64,000 bases of DNA from Homarus americanus (GCF_018991925.1 NW_024753828.1:6396917-6460916); one strand, 5' to 3'; positions 21,138 through 30,894 are shown, counted from the first letter of the stretch. Numbers and translations are program-made. Notes: generated by a model from the letters alone, not told the origin.

Positions 21138-21252
21138 GCTTCTACGCCCTTAACTCATGAGACATAAAGGCAAGCATGAACTTAGCATGCTTCCCTGTTG
21201 GGCGCTGTAAACGCTTCTGCGCTTCACCTTACACAAGGATGTAGGGGAGTGC
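21138..21252. repeat. Perfect inverted repeat, right arm (115 bp)
   Basis: Exact reverse complement of the left arm. It is followed by CCAATAAAAAAAAAG, an A-rich tail with a polyadenylation-like hexamer, so each arm looks like the 3' end of a short retroposon, the two lying head to head with tails outward. Confidence 0.92.
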
Positions 21253-21590
21253 CCAATAAAAAAAAAGAAATTATCACACTAGATCAGTAACACGCAGCCC
21301 TGATACAGTACATCAGTGTATTATTGTATGGTGTGTTGAGTTAGTTATATAAGGGTAATTATATAGTACAGTGTCTGACAGGTAACAAGTTGGTCATAGG
21401 GTGGTTGACCTTAGTAGGGTGACATTAGAAGTAGTATTTGTTGTTAATTTTGTTATTTTGATATCTTTTCGTTAATAACAGTTGAGGTAACATGACTAAT
21501 CGTAAGAGACACTGTACAGTATATTTAGCCTTAGGTACAGAAGGAGGTAAGATGACCGGCACTGCACGTGATCTCTTATATCCCAAACTG
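21253..21590. other. Unique stretch
   Basis: No gene or element recognised. Confidence 0.5.
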
Positions 21591-21700
21591 CAAAGTCAGG
21601 TACACATTTACAGCTGGTTACACTGGGGATGCCGCGATATTGAACCAATGACCCTTGGGACGGATGGCGAATATTGTATCCATTCAGCCAACAAACTCAC
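21591..21700 (-). mobile_element. tRNA-derived SINE head
   Basis: On the minus strand, box A TGGCTGAATGG (21,690-21,680) fits TRGYNNARNNG and box B GGTTCAATATC (21,646-21,636) fits nine of eleven consensus positions, at tRNA-like spacing. Acceptor pairing is poor. It differs from the element at 10,268. Limits are approximate. Confidence 0.5.
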
Positions 21701-22050
21701 TCTTACTCATAATTCAAAACTTTTTTTTATAATGAATCATATCACTCAAAATCTCATTCATTTATCCTTCTAGTTTTACAATTATTTCACAAACTTTATC
21801 ACATTCAGCTTAATACTTATATCAGCTCTGGTTGATGCCCTGAGGTAGGAAGCTTTAATCTTACCTAAGCTCTGCCCACCAACACACTGTGATGGAACCT
21901 GACTACACCACCTGGTTGTAAACACAGAAGGCCGAGTTTCCCCGCCATAATCCTACCTGGGCAGCTCCATACACCACCAGCCCCCCACTCCCTTGTACTG
22001 TACACGACGCGCCTTACACCACAGTGAGCTTGTTCCTTATCTCTCACTGT
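21701..22050. other. Unique stretch
   Basis: No gene or element recognised. Confidence 0.5.
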
Positions 22051-22051
22051 T

Positions 22052-22385
22052 GTGTAAGGGTGGAAGGGTGTAAGGGTCAGTGTAAGGGTGTGAAGTCTAG
22101 TGTAAGGGTGTAAGGGTCAGTGTAAGGGTCAGTGTAAGAATATAAGGGACATGTAAGAGTGTAAGGGTCAGTGTAAGGTCTAGTGTAAGAGTGTAAGGAC
22201 CACTGTAAGAATGGGGCCAGTGAGTGGTAGGTCAGTGTAAGTAATGAGTGTAAGGGTCAGTGTAAGAGTGTAAGGTCTGTATAAGAGTGTAAGGGTCAGA
22301 GGGGTCAGTACAAGAGTGTAAGGTCTAGTGTAAGGGTGAGTGTAAGAATATAAGGGACAGTGTAAGAGTCAGTGTAAGTATAGTG
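22052..22385. repeat. 12-bp minisatellite (GTAAGGGTCAGT), left block
   Basis: Degenerate 11-14 bp units of GTGTAAGGGTCA. The same repeat resumes at 28,556 after the endogenous retrovirus-like element. Confidence 0.9.
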
Positions 22386-22436
22386 AGTTGTCAGACCAAA
22401 TCTCACCAGGCTGGAAGGCGGTGCGAAAATTGGGAG

Positions 22437-22661
22437 ACATTGTGATAGGCCTACTGCGTTAAGAAGTCTCCTGAACTCACTACATTGTGATAGGCCTACT
22501 GCGTTAAGAAGTCTCCTGAACACACTACATTGTGATAGGCCTACTGCGTTAAGAAGTCTCCTGAACACACTACATTGTGATAGGCCTACTGCGTTAAGAA
22601 GTCTCCTGAACACACTACATTGTGATAGGCCTACTGCGTTAAGAAGTCTCCTGAACACACT
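22437..22661. repeat. 45-bp tandem repeat, five units
   Basis: Five almost identical 45-bp units starting at 22,437, 22,482, 22,527, 22,572 and 22,617, with core ATTGTGATAGGCCTACTGCG. Because 45 is a multiple of three, the minus strand gives a regular 15-residue repeat, which is not evidence of coding. It may lie in the upstream control region of the element. Confidence 0.95.
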
Positions 22662-22989
22662 ACTGGCAAACCACTAACAAAATAAATATACAAATTAGTA
22701 AAGATTTATTAATAGGATCAGTTAATAAGCAGTACCTAAATTTCATCACACAGTATCATCATTCGTAGGTTAATGTTGTGTTATATAAACTCTATCACCC
22801 AAGATAATGATAACTTACGATAACTGTTGCTAGAATGCCAAATTATTTTTTTAATGGGAAACAGTTTTTTTGTACCATTGAAAATTGGCAGTTGGTAACC
22901 CTGCTACCACGCCTCGGCCACAGCCATGACCCAGAATAAAAGGGCCTACAGGGGAAGAGAGGTCCTCAGTAATAGCCGAGGAGGTGTAG

Positions 22990-23250
22990 ACATCCACGCT
23001 CGCCCCCACTCCGTTGTCTGCCCGGCATCCACGCTCACCCCCATACCGTTGTCTGCCCGGCATCCACGCTCGCCCCCACACCGTTGTCTGCCCGGCATCC
23101 ACGCTCACCCCCACACCGTTGTCTGACATCCACGCTCACCCCCACACCGTTGTCTGCCCGGCATCCACGCTCACCCCCACACCGTTGTCCGCCCCCACAC
23201 CGTTGTCTGCCCGGCATCCAAGCTCACCCCCACACCGTCGCCCGCCCGGA
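22990..23250. repeat. 35-bp tandem repeat (CCCCCACACCGTTGTCTGCC core)
   Basis: Seven to eight units, several truncated, C-rich on the plus strand. Both strands show short open frames from the repeat. Confidence 0.93.
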
Positions 23251-23399
23251 GAGGTCAGCCACATCATTACCAAGAACTGCAGTGAAGTCTCCCCTCCAGA
23301 TACTGACGCCGTACAATCTACGCTTCATCGTTGTGTCACAGTAAGTACTGACTCACTATAGCAGGGCCGAGTTGGTGACGGTCTTGCACAACCTTCGTT

Positions 23400-23640
23400 C
23401 GATATAATTAGGAGTGCCTTCCCCAGTGTTAAGAGTTAGTTACACAATACACCATTATTACTACAACTTAAAGTGTAAGGCCCTCCACCCGATAACTACG
23501 TGCATAAAGTTGTAATATAAAGTTGTGTTTTATATAAACATTTGTGATCATTGTGGTGACAAATTTAAGTTGTGTTCACTCCCGCCTTGTGGTTCAAATA
23601 TTGATAAGGTGTCAGTCCCTGCACACACACACACACACAC
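23400..23640 (+). repeat. Left LTR-like remnant
   Basis: ATAAAGTTGTAATA (23,504-23,517) and GTGTTTTATATA (23,525-23,536) recur at 28,401-28,414 and 28,422-28,433 with identical 21-bp spacing. Looser similarity continues on the right (ATTTGTGATCATTGTGG against ATTTGTGCAGACCATTGTG). This placement, left of gag and right of env, suits a degenerated long terminal repeat around its polyadenylation signal. Ends are not resolved. A TGGCTATAGTGGTTGAG at 23,657 could be a primer-binding site, but the tRNA is not identified. Confidence 0.5.
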
Positions 23641-23780
23641 ACATTGTTTGTCTACCTGGCTATAGTGGTTGAGAATTCGACAAGGTGTAGTATTAAACCC
23701 CCCTTCCACCCCCAGACGTCATCTTCAACACTGTTTCAACTTCCACCATCAGTACTTCCCAGACTTCCTCTCAATTTATC

Positions 23781-25067
23781 ATGACTCATGTTAACACTAC
23801 ACCAGTCACTTCTTTATCATCCCCGCCCCCTGAACAAAACCCTAACTCCTCCTCACCCTCCCCGCACCTTACATCCTCTTTCACCGCCCTCCTCTCCACG
23901 CCTACAGACCCATTAGCACAACCCCTCCATTCAGGACCCGGCCACTCCAGCATGTCACCGCCTTTCCTCACCGCTGTCTCATTACAGAACTCGTTAGACA
24001 TGTTAAGTAAGATACCCTCATTTGAGGGTGATGGTCCCGGCCCCGCTACAGCAGCCGATAGATTGGAGCGGTGGTTGTCAGATATTGAGAACGCTCTCCC
24101 CACATCCATTCATGATCACGAGGAATGCCGCCTCTGTTTTGCACGTATGCATTTGAAAGGTGACGCGAGTGTAGTGGTAGGATATGACTCAACATTAGCG
24201 AACACTGCCTCGTGGGACACATTCACGAAGGGTTTGTGGCGCTTTTACGGCAAACAGAACTTGCCACACATGGTAAATCAGATAACCACATTTGAGGGTG
24301 ATGGTCCAGACCCCGCTACAGCAGCCGAGGAAGACACATTACTGGACCACATGCTCCGCTTAACCAGCATTAAGTTATCAGAGTGTTTGTCATTGAATAT
24401 ATACCTAAGTAACTTAAACGAAGCGGTGACAACTGCTAGAGCGAGTCATCCACAATTCTTTCCACCCGAGATGGTGCTCTGCTGCTTCCTGGAGGGCTTA
24501 CCCACAGAAATGCGCGTGTTCATGGCGACGAGAGAGATAACTTCGTTAGACAGCGCAGTTGAAGCAGCGCGAATATACATGCGGCTCCAGACAACTCACT
24601 CCCCTTCTCACTTAGTGGCGGCAACTCACACCACCCCTCCCACATCCCAGAACGCACACGGGCCCACACAAAGCACAAATCCCGGGCCCGCCGCTACGCG
24701 TAACACCACTTCTGTTTTGGAGGATGAATTCCTGCGTCTGATGATCAAAGATGTCGGTCGGGACGAAAGAAAGTGGGAAGAACAGCCACCGTTTTATGAG
24801 GGAAGCACTGGGCAAATGTGGCCACACACACCAGGTACAAATGTGTGGAGTCCCGCGCCGCGAGGCTACCGGCCCAGGCCTAACGGGACGGTCCCCCGCT
24901 GGGCGCATCCCGGGGCTGCCCTCCACCCTCGTACAATCACACGTGCTCGGCAGGACCCACCCATGTTTGGTAGGGGGTACAGGCCTCCACAACCCCTTCG
25001 TTGCTCGTCCTGTGGGACATTATCCCACACGGAGCATGGATGCCCTTTCCAGTGTGAGGAATTCTAG
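23781..25067 (+). CDS. Gag-like polyprotein of the errantivirus-like element (428 codons)
   Basis: The longest non-repetitive open frame in the window. It begins at ATG 23,781; an in-frame stop lies about 30 codons upstream. Residues 1-75 are Ser/Pro/Thr-rich. Residues about 81-280 resemble a retrotransposon Gag capsid (RLERWLSDIENAL, RMHLKGDASVVV, LWRFYGK, LEGLPTEMRV). A CCHC zinc knuckle sits at the end with Cys408, Cys411, His416 and Cys421 (CX2CX4HX4C), expected to bind genomic RNA. Oddity: FEGDGP-PATAA occurs twice, at residues 81 and 171, encoded by near-identical DNA. The frame ends in TAG, and the protease follows in the same frame. Expression is unknown. Confidence 0.8.
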   Translation: MTHVNTTPVTSLSSPPPEQNPNSSSPSPHLTSSFTALLSTPTDPLAQPLHSGPGHSSMSPPFLTAVSLQNSLDMLSKIPSFEGDGPGPATAADRLERWLSDIENALPTSIHDHEECRLCFARMHLKGDASVVVGYDSTLANTASWDTFTKGLWRFYGKQNLPHMVNQITTFEGDGPDPATAAEEDTLLDHMLRLTSIKLSECLSLNIYLSNLNEAVTTARASHPQFFPPEMVLCCFLEGLPTEMRVFMATREITSLDSAVEAARIYMRLQTTHSPSHLVAATHTTPPTSQNAHGPTQSTNPGPAATRNTTSVLEDEFLRLMIKDVGRDERKWEEQPPFYEGSTGQMWPHTPGTNVWSPAPRGYRPRPNGTVPRWAHPGAALHPRTITRARQDPPMFGRGYRPPQPLRCSSCGTLSHTEHGCPFQCEEF

Positions 25068-25433
25068 TGTGATGGGTGTGGCGACCAGGACACATCCGCA
25101 GGTTGTGTCCCTCCTAAGGGCAGGGGCGAAGCGCTGATGGTCAGTAAGGAAGACCGGCCTATAATTAAGTTGAAGATGAGTGGTAATCGTGTGGAGGCAT
25201 TTCTTGATACGGGTTCTTCCGTATCCTTTGTGCAACAGAGCGTGGCCTCCAAGATGAAGTTAGGGGGAAAGCATACAGCTCCTGAATTACGTGGTGTCAC
25301 GGGTAACCGTCTCTCAACATTGGATTCCAGAGATATAACTGTAGACTTGGGAGATGAGATGGTAGTGGTAAGAGGTGATCTTTCTCGTGGGATGTTCTTG
25401 TTGAGTCATATTTTTTGTGTAGGTTTAACTTAG
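25068..25433 (+). pseudogene. Retroviral-type aspartic protease fragment
   Basis: Directly after the gag TAG the same frame stays open to 25,433. A degraded second Cys-rich zinc-knuckle region (about 25,068-25,110) comes first. The protease core follows, with the active-site triad FLDTGSS (DTG codons at 25,206-25,214). The first internal ATG is 25,137. The frame ends early; the likely C-terminal continuation (GIHCDGSRYTVTLDGRKYG) lies in another frame at about 25,424-25,520, so the region carries at least one frameshift. In related elements this protease matures Gag and Pol. Confidence 0.7.
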
Positions 25434-25519
25434 GAATCCATTGTGATGGGAGCCGGTATACCGTGACGCTAGATGGTAGGAAGTATGGAAGTATGCCAGT
25501 TAAGAACAGGTTCTGTCTG

Positions 25520-25880
25520 CATTAGAGTCCTTTGATATAAATCACCTACCCACCTTTATTATAGAGCGCGTTCTTGCAATCCTTGAGCAGCATAGAGCTC
25601 TGTTTGTGACCAGATGTCAGCTTCACATAAAATTGATACTGGCTCCGCACTCCATACCAGAAGCGGCTAAGGCAAAGATTACAGCTAAATAATAACATGG
25701 GGATATTATGCCACGTTCAGCCATGTTATTTTACAGCTGTACTCTTTGAGTCAGCCGCTTGTGGCATCTACCACTGCCGTACTCTGGTAGGGAGTGCGGA
25801 GCCACTATTAATTTTATGTGAAGCCGACATGATTGACAGGCCGAGACGGTTTGTGAAGCACTGTGACAATACATAAGTAC
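25520..25880 (+). pseudogene. Reverse transcriptase remnant rearranged as an inverted duplication
   Basis: 25,525-25,610 retains a weak upstream-of-RT signature (ILEQHRALF). Then 25,615-25,700 reappears as its reverse complement at 25,721-25,829, with a 20-bp spacer, so the DNA folds on itself. None of the polymerase motifs (YxDD and its neighbours), nor RNase H nor the integrase zinc finger, is present before the integrase core begins. Against the layout of a full-length Ty3/gypsy pol, well over 1.5 kb is missing. Confidence 0.7.
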
Positions 25881-25884
25881 ACAT

Positions 25885-26253
25885 ATGTGTCCCCGGGTTA
25901 TTATGAGTGATCGATGGACGGAGATCACATCTAACATCTTGCAGAAAGCGTGTGACTTGCTGCCGGCCAAGTCCAAGCTGACCACTAGTTACCACCCACA
26001 AGCTAATGCCATAGTTGAACGTTCCCACCGCACGTTGAAAGATTTGTTTTTTGTTTTTGTGGATAGTCAGTGTGGCGGTTGGGACGATCAGCTACCTCTT
26101 GCACAACTGGCCCTGAACACTACTATTAATACCACCATGCATAACACTCCTTATTTTCTTCACTATGGAAGGGACCCGAATCTCCCTCCCGGCTTTTACT
26201 CGTGTCCAGGAACTAAACAGGAAGGGCCACTTACACAACACCACCTACTATAA
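25885..26253 (+). pseudogene. Integrase catalytic-core fragment
   Basis: A 122-codon frame with SDRWTEITS near the start and SYHPQANAIVERSHRTLK further on. Asp9 and Glu45 are separated by exactly 35 residues, the DX35E spacing of retroviral and Ty3/gypsy integrases; the first catalytic Asp and the N-terminal HHCC finger are absent. LPLAQLALNTTINTTMHNTPYFLHYGRDP continues the usual core-to-C-terminal region, and the frame closes soon after. In an intact element this enzyme joins the cDNA to host DNA. Confidence 0.85.
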
Positions 26254-26560
26254 CCTCGGGTCACCCCTCCAATAATACCAGAAGTGACCTTGTTTTCCTA
26301 ACTAATGAGTCTTCCTCATCCGACACCCTCTCTACTTTGCAACAGAGATGACAAGGCCCATAATAGAGTAACCACCCAGACCAGCAAGGTAGACTCAGAC
26401 TATTTTCACATTTTGCCTCACTTCAGTGGATAGCCAGAGTTCCTCAGACTAGTCCCTCACCTGTCCCAGTAAGTTCTGATCAGATTAGGCCCCAGAGATA
26501 TAACACCAGGTCACAAAACATAAATTAAGGTAACAAGTAGGGATGGCACTCCTAACTGTC
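26254..26560 (+). other. Spacer between integrase and env remnants
   Basis: No long frame; probably decayed pol C-terminus and env leader. A spliced env message would need an acceptor here, but none stands out. Confidence 0.4.
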
Positions 26561-28074
26561 GAATCTCCCCTGCACGATCGTTGCCCTCTGCCAAGCTGCA
26601 GAGTCAGTACCACCCCTAGTCTTCTCTGACTTGGGACAGAGCTTCCTGGCCACACATGACTCGGTGGCCATTCTCACACTGGACATGGCACCGCTCCAGA
26701 AGCAACTTGACCTCCTGCAGGATGAGTTGGGGCGACTGGTTGGAGATAGAGACAACGCGTCCATTCTCAAGAGTGGGTGGCCGATACGGGTGGGATATAG
26801 TTAACGCCCACATGTTGACACCACAAGCTCCCCAGCTCCGGAGCCAACAGAGCCGGGTGAAACGGAGTTTGTTTAATGCTAGTGGTTAGGTGATGCACGA
26901 CCTCTTTGGCACTGCCACAAGCGAGGACCTTGAATCAGATGATGACACTGCCTGCAGGACGACGAGACACGCATCAAAGCTGCTGTTCATTCATTTAACT
27001 TCATAAAACAAGTGGCGGACGCAACAAGCGAGCAAGTGAGCAACATAAAAAACTCGCAACTGCACTCAACGCGACCGTTTACAACTACGACTACGTATTA
27101 CAGTACCAGCAAGGAGTCGCAGACATCACAGCAGCAGCTAACGTCATCACCACTATGGCTTCACAATGGATATCAGCTGCACGCATCCTGCCGAGGATCG
27201 ACAGATATCTTCTAGCACCAGTGACCATCGGCGGCATTCGGCAGAAGACAACCTCGCAAAGTGTTACGGTCAATTGGCTCTTAACAACCTGTATAACCTC
27301 GGACTGTGAGAAGTGTTGGGCATCAAGCACCACCTGGTCCTGCGCTACACCATCCCCGGCACGGCATCCCTACTGGCAGTGGGCCGGACTGCGTCACCTA
27401 CCTCCTGTTGGACAGTCTGAGACGGTGGGAGGCGGTCGACAATGTACACCTCTGACCCAGCCCACAAGTCATTTAAGGCGCCTCGGTCCCCTGCTGTATC
27501 TTCACAATCTGGGCCGGAAGAGTGGCCGAGATTCCTACACGCTGCACAACTGTGGAGACTAAAGTCTTACAACCCACAATACTGGCCACCAACAACAGCT
27601 TGTACACAGCCACCCCTTCTATCATCATCCTACGCATGCCATGGCGCGCCAGACTAGCACAACAACTCGCATACGAGCCTGGAAACCATGTACGTAGTTC
27701 CTTTGCAACCCGGGTGTGAGTTCCGGAACCCCGACCTACGAATTGCAGTGGCCAGCAAGCAACAACAGGGTCAGGTGGTGATGCAGACGACAGCACCCTA
27801 CATTCCAGGACTTGTCAACTGGATCCACTCACTACCACACCTGGAATAGAATCACCGAGTCCCAGACCATGGTTGGCAGATCCCGGCCTCACCCGAGATC
27901 CATCCCGTCGTTCCCTTGTTCACCATGACGTCTACAATTATCGTAATTATCATCACCGTGGTTGGAGGTGGAGTATTTTGTCTTTCAACATTCAGGTTCC
28001 GAGGGCAGACCCTGGACCATGTATCCTGCCCTACAAGCCACCCAGAGCGACGGCAACCCAAGCAGTGGCTTTAA
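26561..28074 (+). pseudogene. Env-like class I fusion glycoprotein remnant (F-type)
   Basis: Several frames must be read in turn. A furin-type site RVKR (26,854-26,865) is followed by SLFNASG, a TAG stop at 26,887, then VMHDLFGTATSEDLE (LFGTAT at 26,902-26,919), which has the position and character of the fusion peptide in errantivirus Env and baculovirus F proteins. The frame then slips near 26,945 and again near 27,055, with helical Ala/Gln/Asn-rich sequence after it (QQGVADITAAANVITTMASQ). A hydrophobic span at 27,931-27,993 (STIIVIIITVVGGGVF) is followed by a short polar tail ending at TAA 28,072-28,074. The surface-subunit part upstream of the cleavage site is poorly preserved. It cannot make a full protein. 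Confidence 0.65.
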
Positions 28075-28261
28075 TCCCGGCCTGAAGAGCGGAAGGAACA
28101 GTCCATCTGGAATGTGACAGAAACGAATGCAGTGCGCAGAGAAGAAACCCAAGAGGAGGTTTGGGAGCGAACGGCGGACACTGAGGCGGATCATCGGACG
28201 GGACAGCATACACCAACACCTGATGCCGGACTACGCCTGGTGGTGAAGGAGGACCACCCTG
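28075..28261 (+). other. Post-env region of the endogenous element
   Basis: Purine-rich patches (AAGAGCGGAAGGAAC; GAGAAGAAACCCAAGAGGAGG) could include the polypurine tract that primes plus-strand synthesis. No single site can be fixed. Confidence 0.35.
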
Positions 28262-28555
28262 GACCTCAATAAAATGTTGTAATTTTTTATCATTGTGTCT
28301 TGATTTTAATGATATTTGTTTTATTATAATGTTGTACTAACGTATTACTGTATGTTAATTTTTAAATAATAACCATTGTGTCTTTGATCACAAGCTGGTA
28401 ATAAAGTTGTAATACAGATTAGTGTTTTATATACGATACTTAGCCTTGTGTTAGAACCCATGTTATTTGTGCAGACCATTGTGTTACGCTACCAGTTTCC
28501 TCACCTCGTAAGCCTCCTCTTTATCAGCTCTCACTGTATCACTAATTATATGAGG
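28262..28555 (+). repeat. Right LTR-like remnant
   Basis: Carries ATAAAGTTGTAATA and GTGTTTTATATA (28,401-28,433), matching the left remnant in sequence and spacing, plus AATAAA at 28,268. The ends are not defined and the similarity to the left copy is patchy. Confidence 0.5.
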
Positions 28556-28620
28556 ATCAGTGTAAGGGTGTAAGGATCAGTGTAAGGGTGTAAGGATCAG
28601 TGTAAGAGTCTAAGGAACAG
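28556..28620. repeat. 12-bp minisatellite (GTAAGGATCAGT), right block
   Basis: Five GTGTAAGGATCA units, the same family as 22,052-22,385, which supports insertion of the retroelement into one minisatellite. Confidence 0.88.
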
Positions 28621-29148
28621 GATGGTGGAAGAGGAAAGGAGACGAAGGAAGGAGGGAGAAGACGAAAGAGAGAACTGAGGATAAAAAAAAGAATAATAGA
28701 AAGTAAAATGAATGAGACAAGAACAGACAGACACAGATTCAGTTAAACAGATAAATAGACAAACGTAAAAAATCTATAAAAAAAGTTTCAATCAGAATTA
28801 TGATATCAAACTATATGATGAAAATAATCCGACCGAAAACCATGGATCAGTTTAATTGAAAAAAAAGTTAGAATTTTTTTATTGTCACTGGAATAACTTT
28901 AGTGATATATTAATTATTCCTCTTGTTTGTTTGTTTGTTTGTTGTTGTGAGGCAAGAGTATAAGAGTCATATTGATGGTGTCTATGTTAGGTAACTTTGT
29001 ACTTAAGGTAAAAATAAGAATTGATTTTTTGACTTGAGTTTTAAATACAGGTGGACTAGTAATTAATTTTGTACAGGTGAGTTAATTAGGAGTTACAGGT
29101 GAACAGTTTATTCTGGTTGAGTGGATCATTTATCGAGGTTAACTTTAC

Positions 29149-29153
<5 letters not shown>
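28621..29153. other. A/T-rich unique stretch
   Basis: Contains a short (TTTG)n at 28,924-28,942; otherwise nothing recognised. Confidence 0.55.

Positions 29154-29203
<50 letters not shown>
29154..29203. repeat. (AC)n microsatellite
   Basis: About 25 AC units. Confidence 0.97.
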
Positions 29204-29204
<1 letters not shown>

Positions 29205-29454
29205 CAGTAACTCACTCAAACCTCTCGTTATTAAAAGGTGCCAATAACTCAGCCATATATAATAACTCCAGGAGGCTGGCTATGTCTTACACCGTGTCCA
29301 CCACCTGTAGTAAGACATAGGTGACATACCGCAAGACATAAAGAAAAGGTAAGACAAGGTGTTTGAAAGATTTAATTACAGGTAGTGTTAAATGCGCCTT
29401 GGGATTATGTATCAAGATATTGGCCATAGTGGGGGAGATAAGGGGTATACTGTC

Positions 29455-30112
29455 ACTCATACTGTACCACAACACTGTCTTATACTGTACCACAACACTG
29501 TCTTATACTGTACCACAACACTGCCTTATACTGTACCACAACACTGTCTCTTATACTGTACCACAACACTGCCTTATACTGAACCACAACACTGCCTTAT
29601 ACTGTACCACAACACTGTCCACAACACTGTACCACAACACTGTCTTATACTGTACCACAACACTGTCTCTTATACTGTACCACAACACTGTCTTATACTG
29701 TACCACAACACTGTCTCTTATACTGTACCACAACACTGCCTTATACTGTACCACAACACTGTCTTATACTGTACCACAACACTGTCTTATACTGTACCAC
29801 AACACTGTCTCTTATACTGTACCACAACACTGCCTTATACTGTACCACAACACTGTCTTATACTGTGCCACAACACTGTCTTATACTGTACCACAACACT
29901 GTCTCTTATACTGTACCACAACACTGCCTTATACTGTACCACAACAATGTCCCTTATACTGTACACAACACTGTCTCTTATACTGTACACAACACTGTCT
30001 CTTATACTGTACCACAACACTCCCTTATACTGTACCACAACACTGCCTTATACTGTGCCACAACACTGCCTTATACTGTACCACAACACTCCTTATACTG
30101 TGCCACAACATG
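29455..30112. repeat. 23-bp minisatellite (TTATACTGTACCACAACACT core)
   Basis: About 28 units of 23 or 25 bp. Two overlapping plus-strand frames of about 260 codons exist because the unit lacks stops in several frames; both give the same kind of Tyr/Thr/His/Leu repeat and are not genes. Confidence 0.96.
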
Positions 30113-30894
30113 ACACAAGGCTCCCATTGTGTAAAAAGGTTAAGGAGTTAATGTTAATTTCTAAAAGGTAAGGAAATGTTGTGGGAAAATACAGCCTCTA
30201 GGGATTCTCAAGCTCTCTGGTGGACTGTCACAAGAGGTTAGAGGTGACGACGGCGGGGTGGTGGAAGCATGAGGGAGAGGTGGGATAGCGATTAATGTTC
30301 CAAAATGTATTAGACAAAAGTTGTGATAGTTAACTTGTATCTCACACACACACACCATTGTAGAAATTATCAACAACTCGTAGTTAACCAGTGTATTCAC
30401 TCCCAGTCAATCTTACTTTTTGCACTGTCACTATGTTGAAATGTCCTGTAGTATGACCTTCTCCCCACCTAGTTATTATATATCATATTTATATCACTTA
30501 TGTTACTTGTATATTAATTGTCAATCAAGAGACCCATTCCCCAATTATGTAACTGTATATTTTCAGCCTTCCCTCTGCCATAAATTATTACTATTTTTTA
30601 TTACTTACGACTACATACTGTACATACATACAGGCAACTATACATACATACATACATACATAACCAAAGGTGAAAAATAAGAAAATGTAAAAAAATAAGC
30701 TACCGAAGCCTGACAATCCGGGATGGTAACGAAGAATCAGAGAGTGACACTTTGGCCCGACTCTGACTCAGGGAAAAACTGTCAGCGTTGGCCATGAATA
30801 GAGGCGATAGGAGCAGTGAAAAAAATAGCATCACTCATACCACTGCAAGGAGATGGTGTCTCTTAATACTGCTATGGCGACGGTGAGAGATAGA
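30113..30894. other. Unique stretch
   Basis: Includes a short (CATA)n at 30,645-30,662. No gene or element recognised. Confidence 0.5.

Larger units (their letters stand above)
22386..28555 (+). mobile_element. Decayed errantivirus-like (Ty3/gypsy, env-bearing) endogenous element
   Basis: Outer limits are the ends of a shared minisatellite, so they are approximate. In order it holds two tandem-repeat blocks, a left LTR-like remnant, gag (open), protease, an inverted duplication in the reverse transcriptase position, an integrase core, a broken env-like fusion glycoprotein gene and a right LTR-like remnant. Gag, integrase and env are all on the plus strand and in the usual order. A DX35E integrase and an env with a furin-type site point to insect-errantivirus-like gypsy elements. 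It cannot be autonomous, because most of the polymerase is missing. Confidence 0.8.

Noticed and set aside
22305..22658. Regular 15-residue repeat protein on the minus strand
   Set aside because: Follows automatically from a 45-bp tandem unit; no start context or domain outside the repeat.
23275..23350. Exon ending at ACA|GTAAGTACTG upstream of gag
   Set aside because: The donor is good, but it lies upstream of the left LTR-like remnant and no matching acceptor before env could be named.
24612..24992. 126-codon minus-strand frame opposite gag
   Set aside because: Antisense shadow of the gag frame, which has the recognisable domains.
29363..30171. Two overlapping open frames of about 260 codons
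   Set aside because: Both are read-through of a 23-bp repeat without stops, in two frames of the same strand, with no non-repeat domain.
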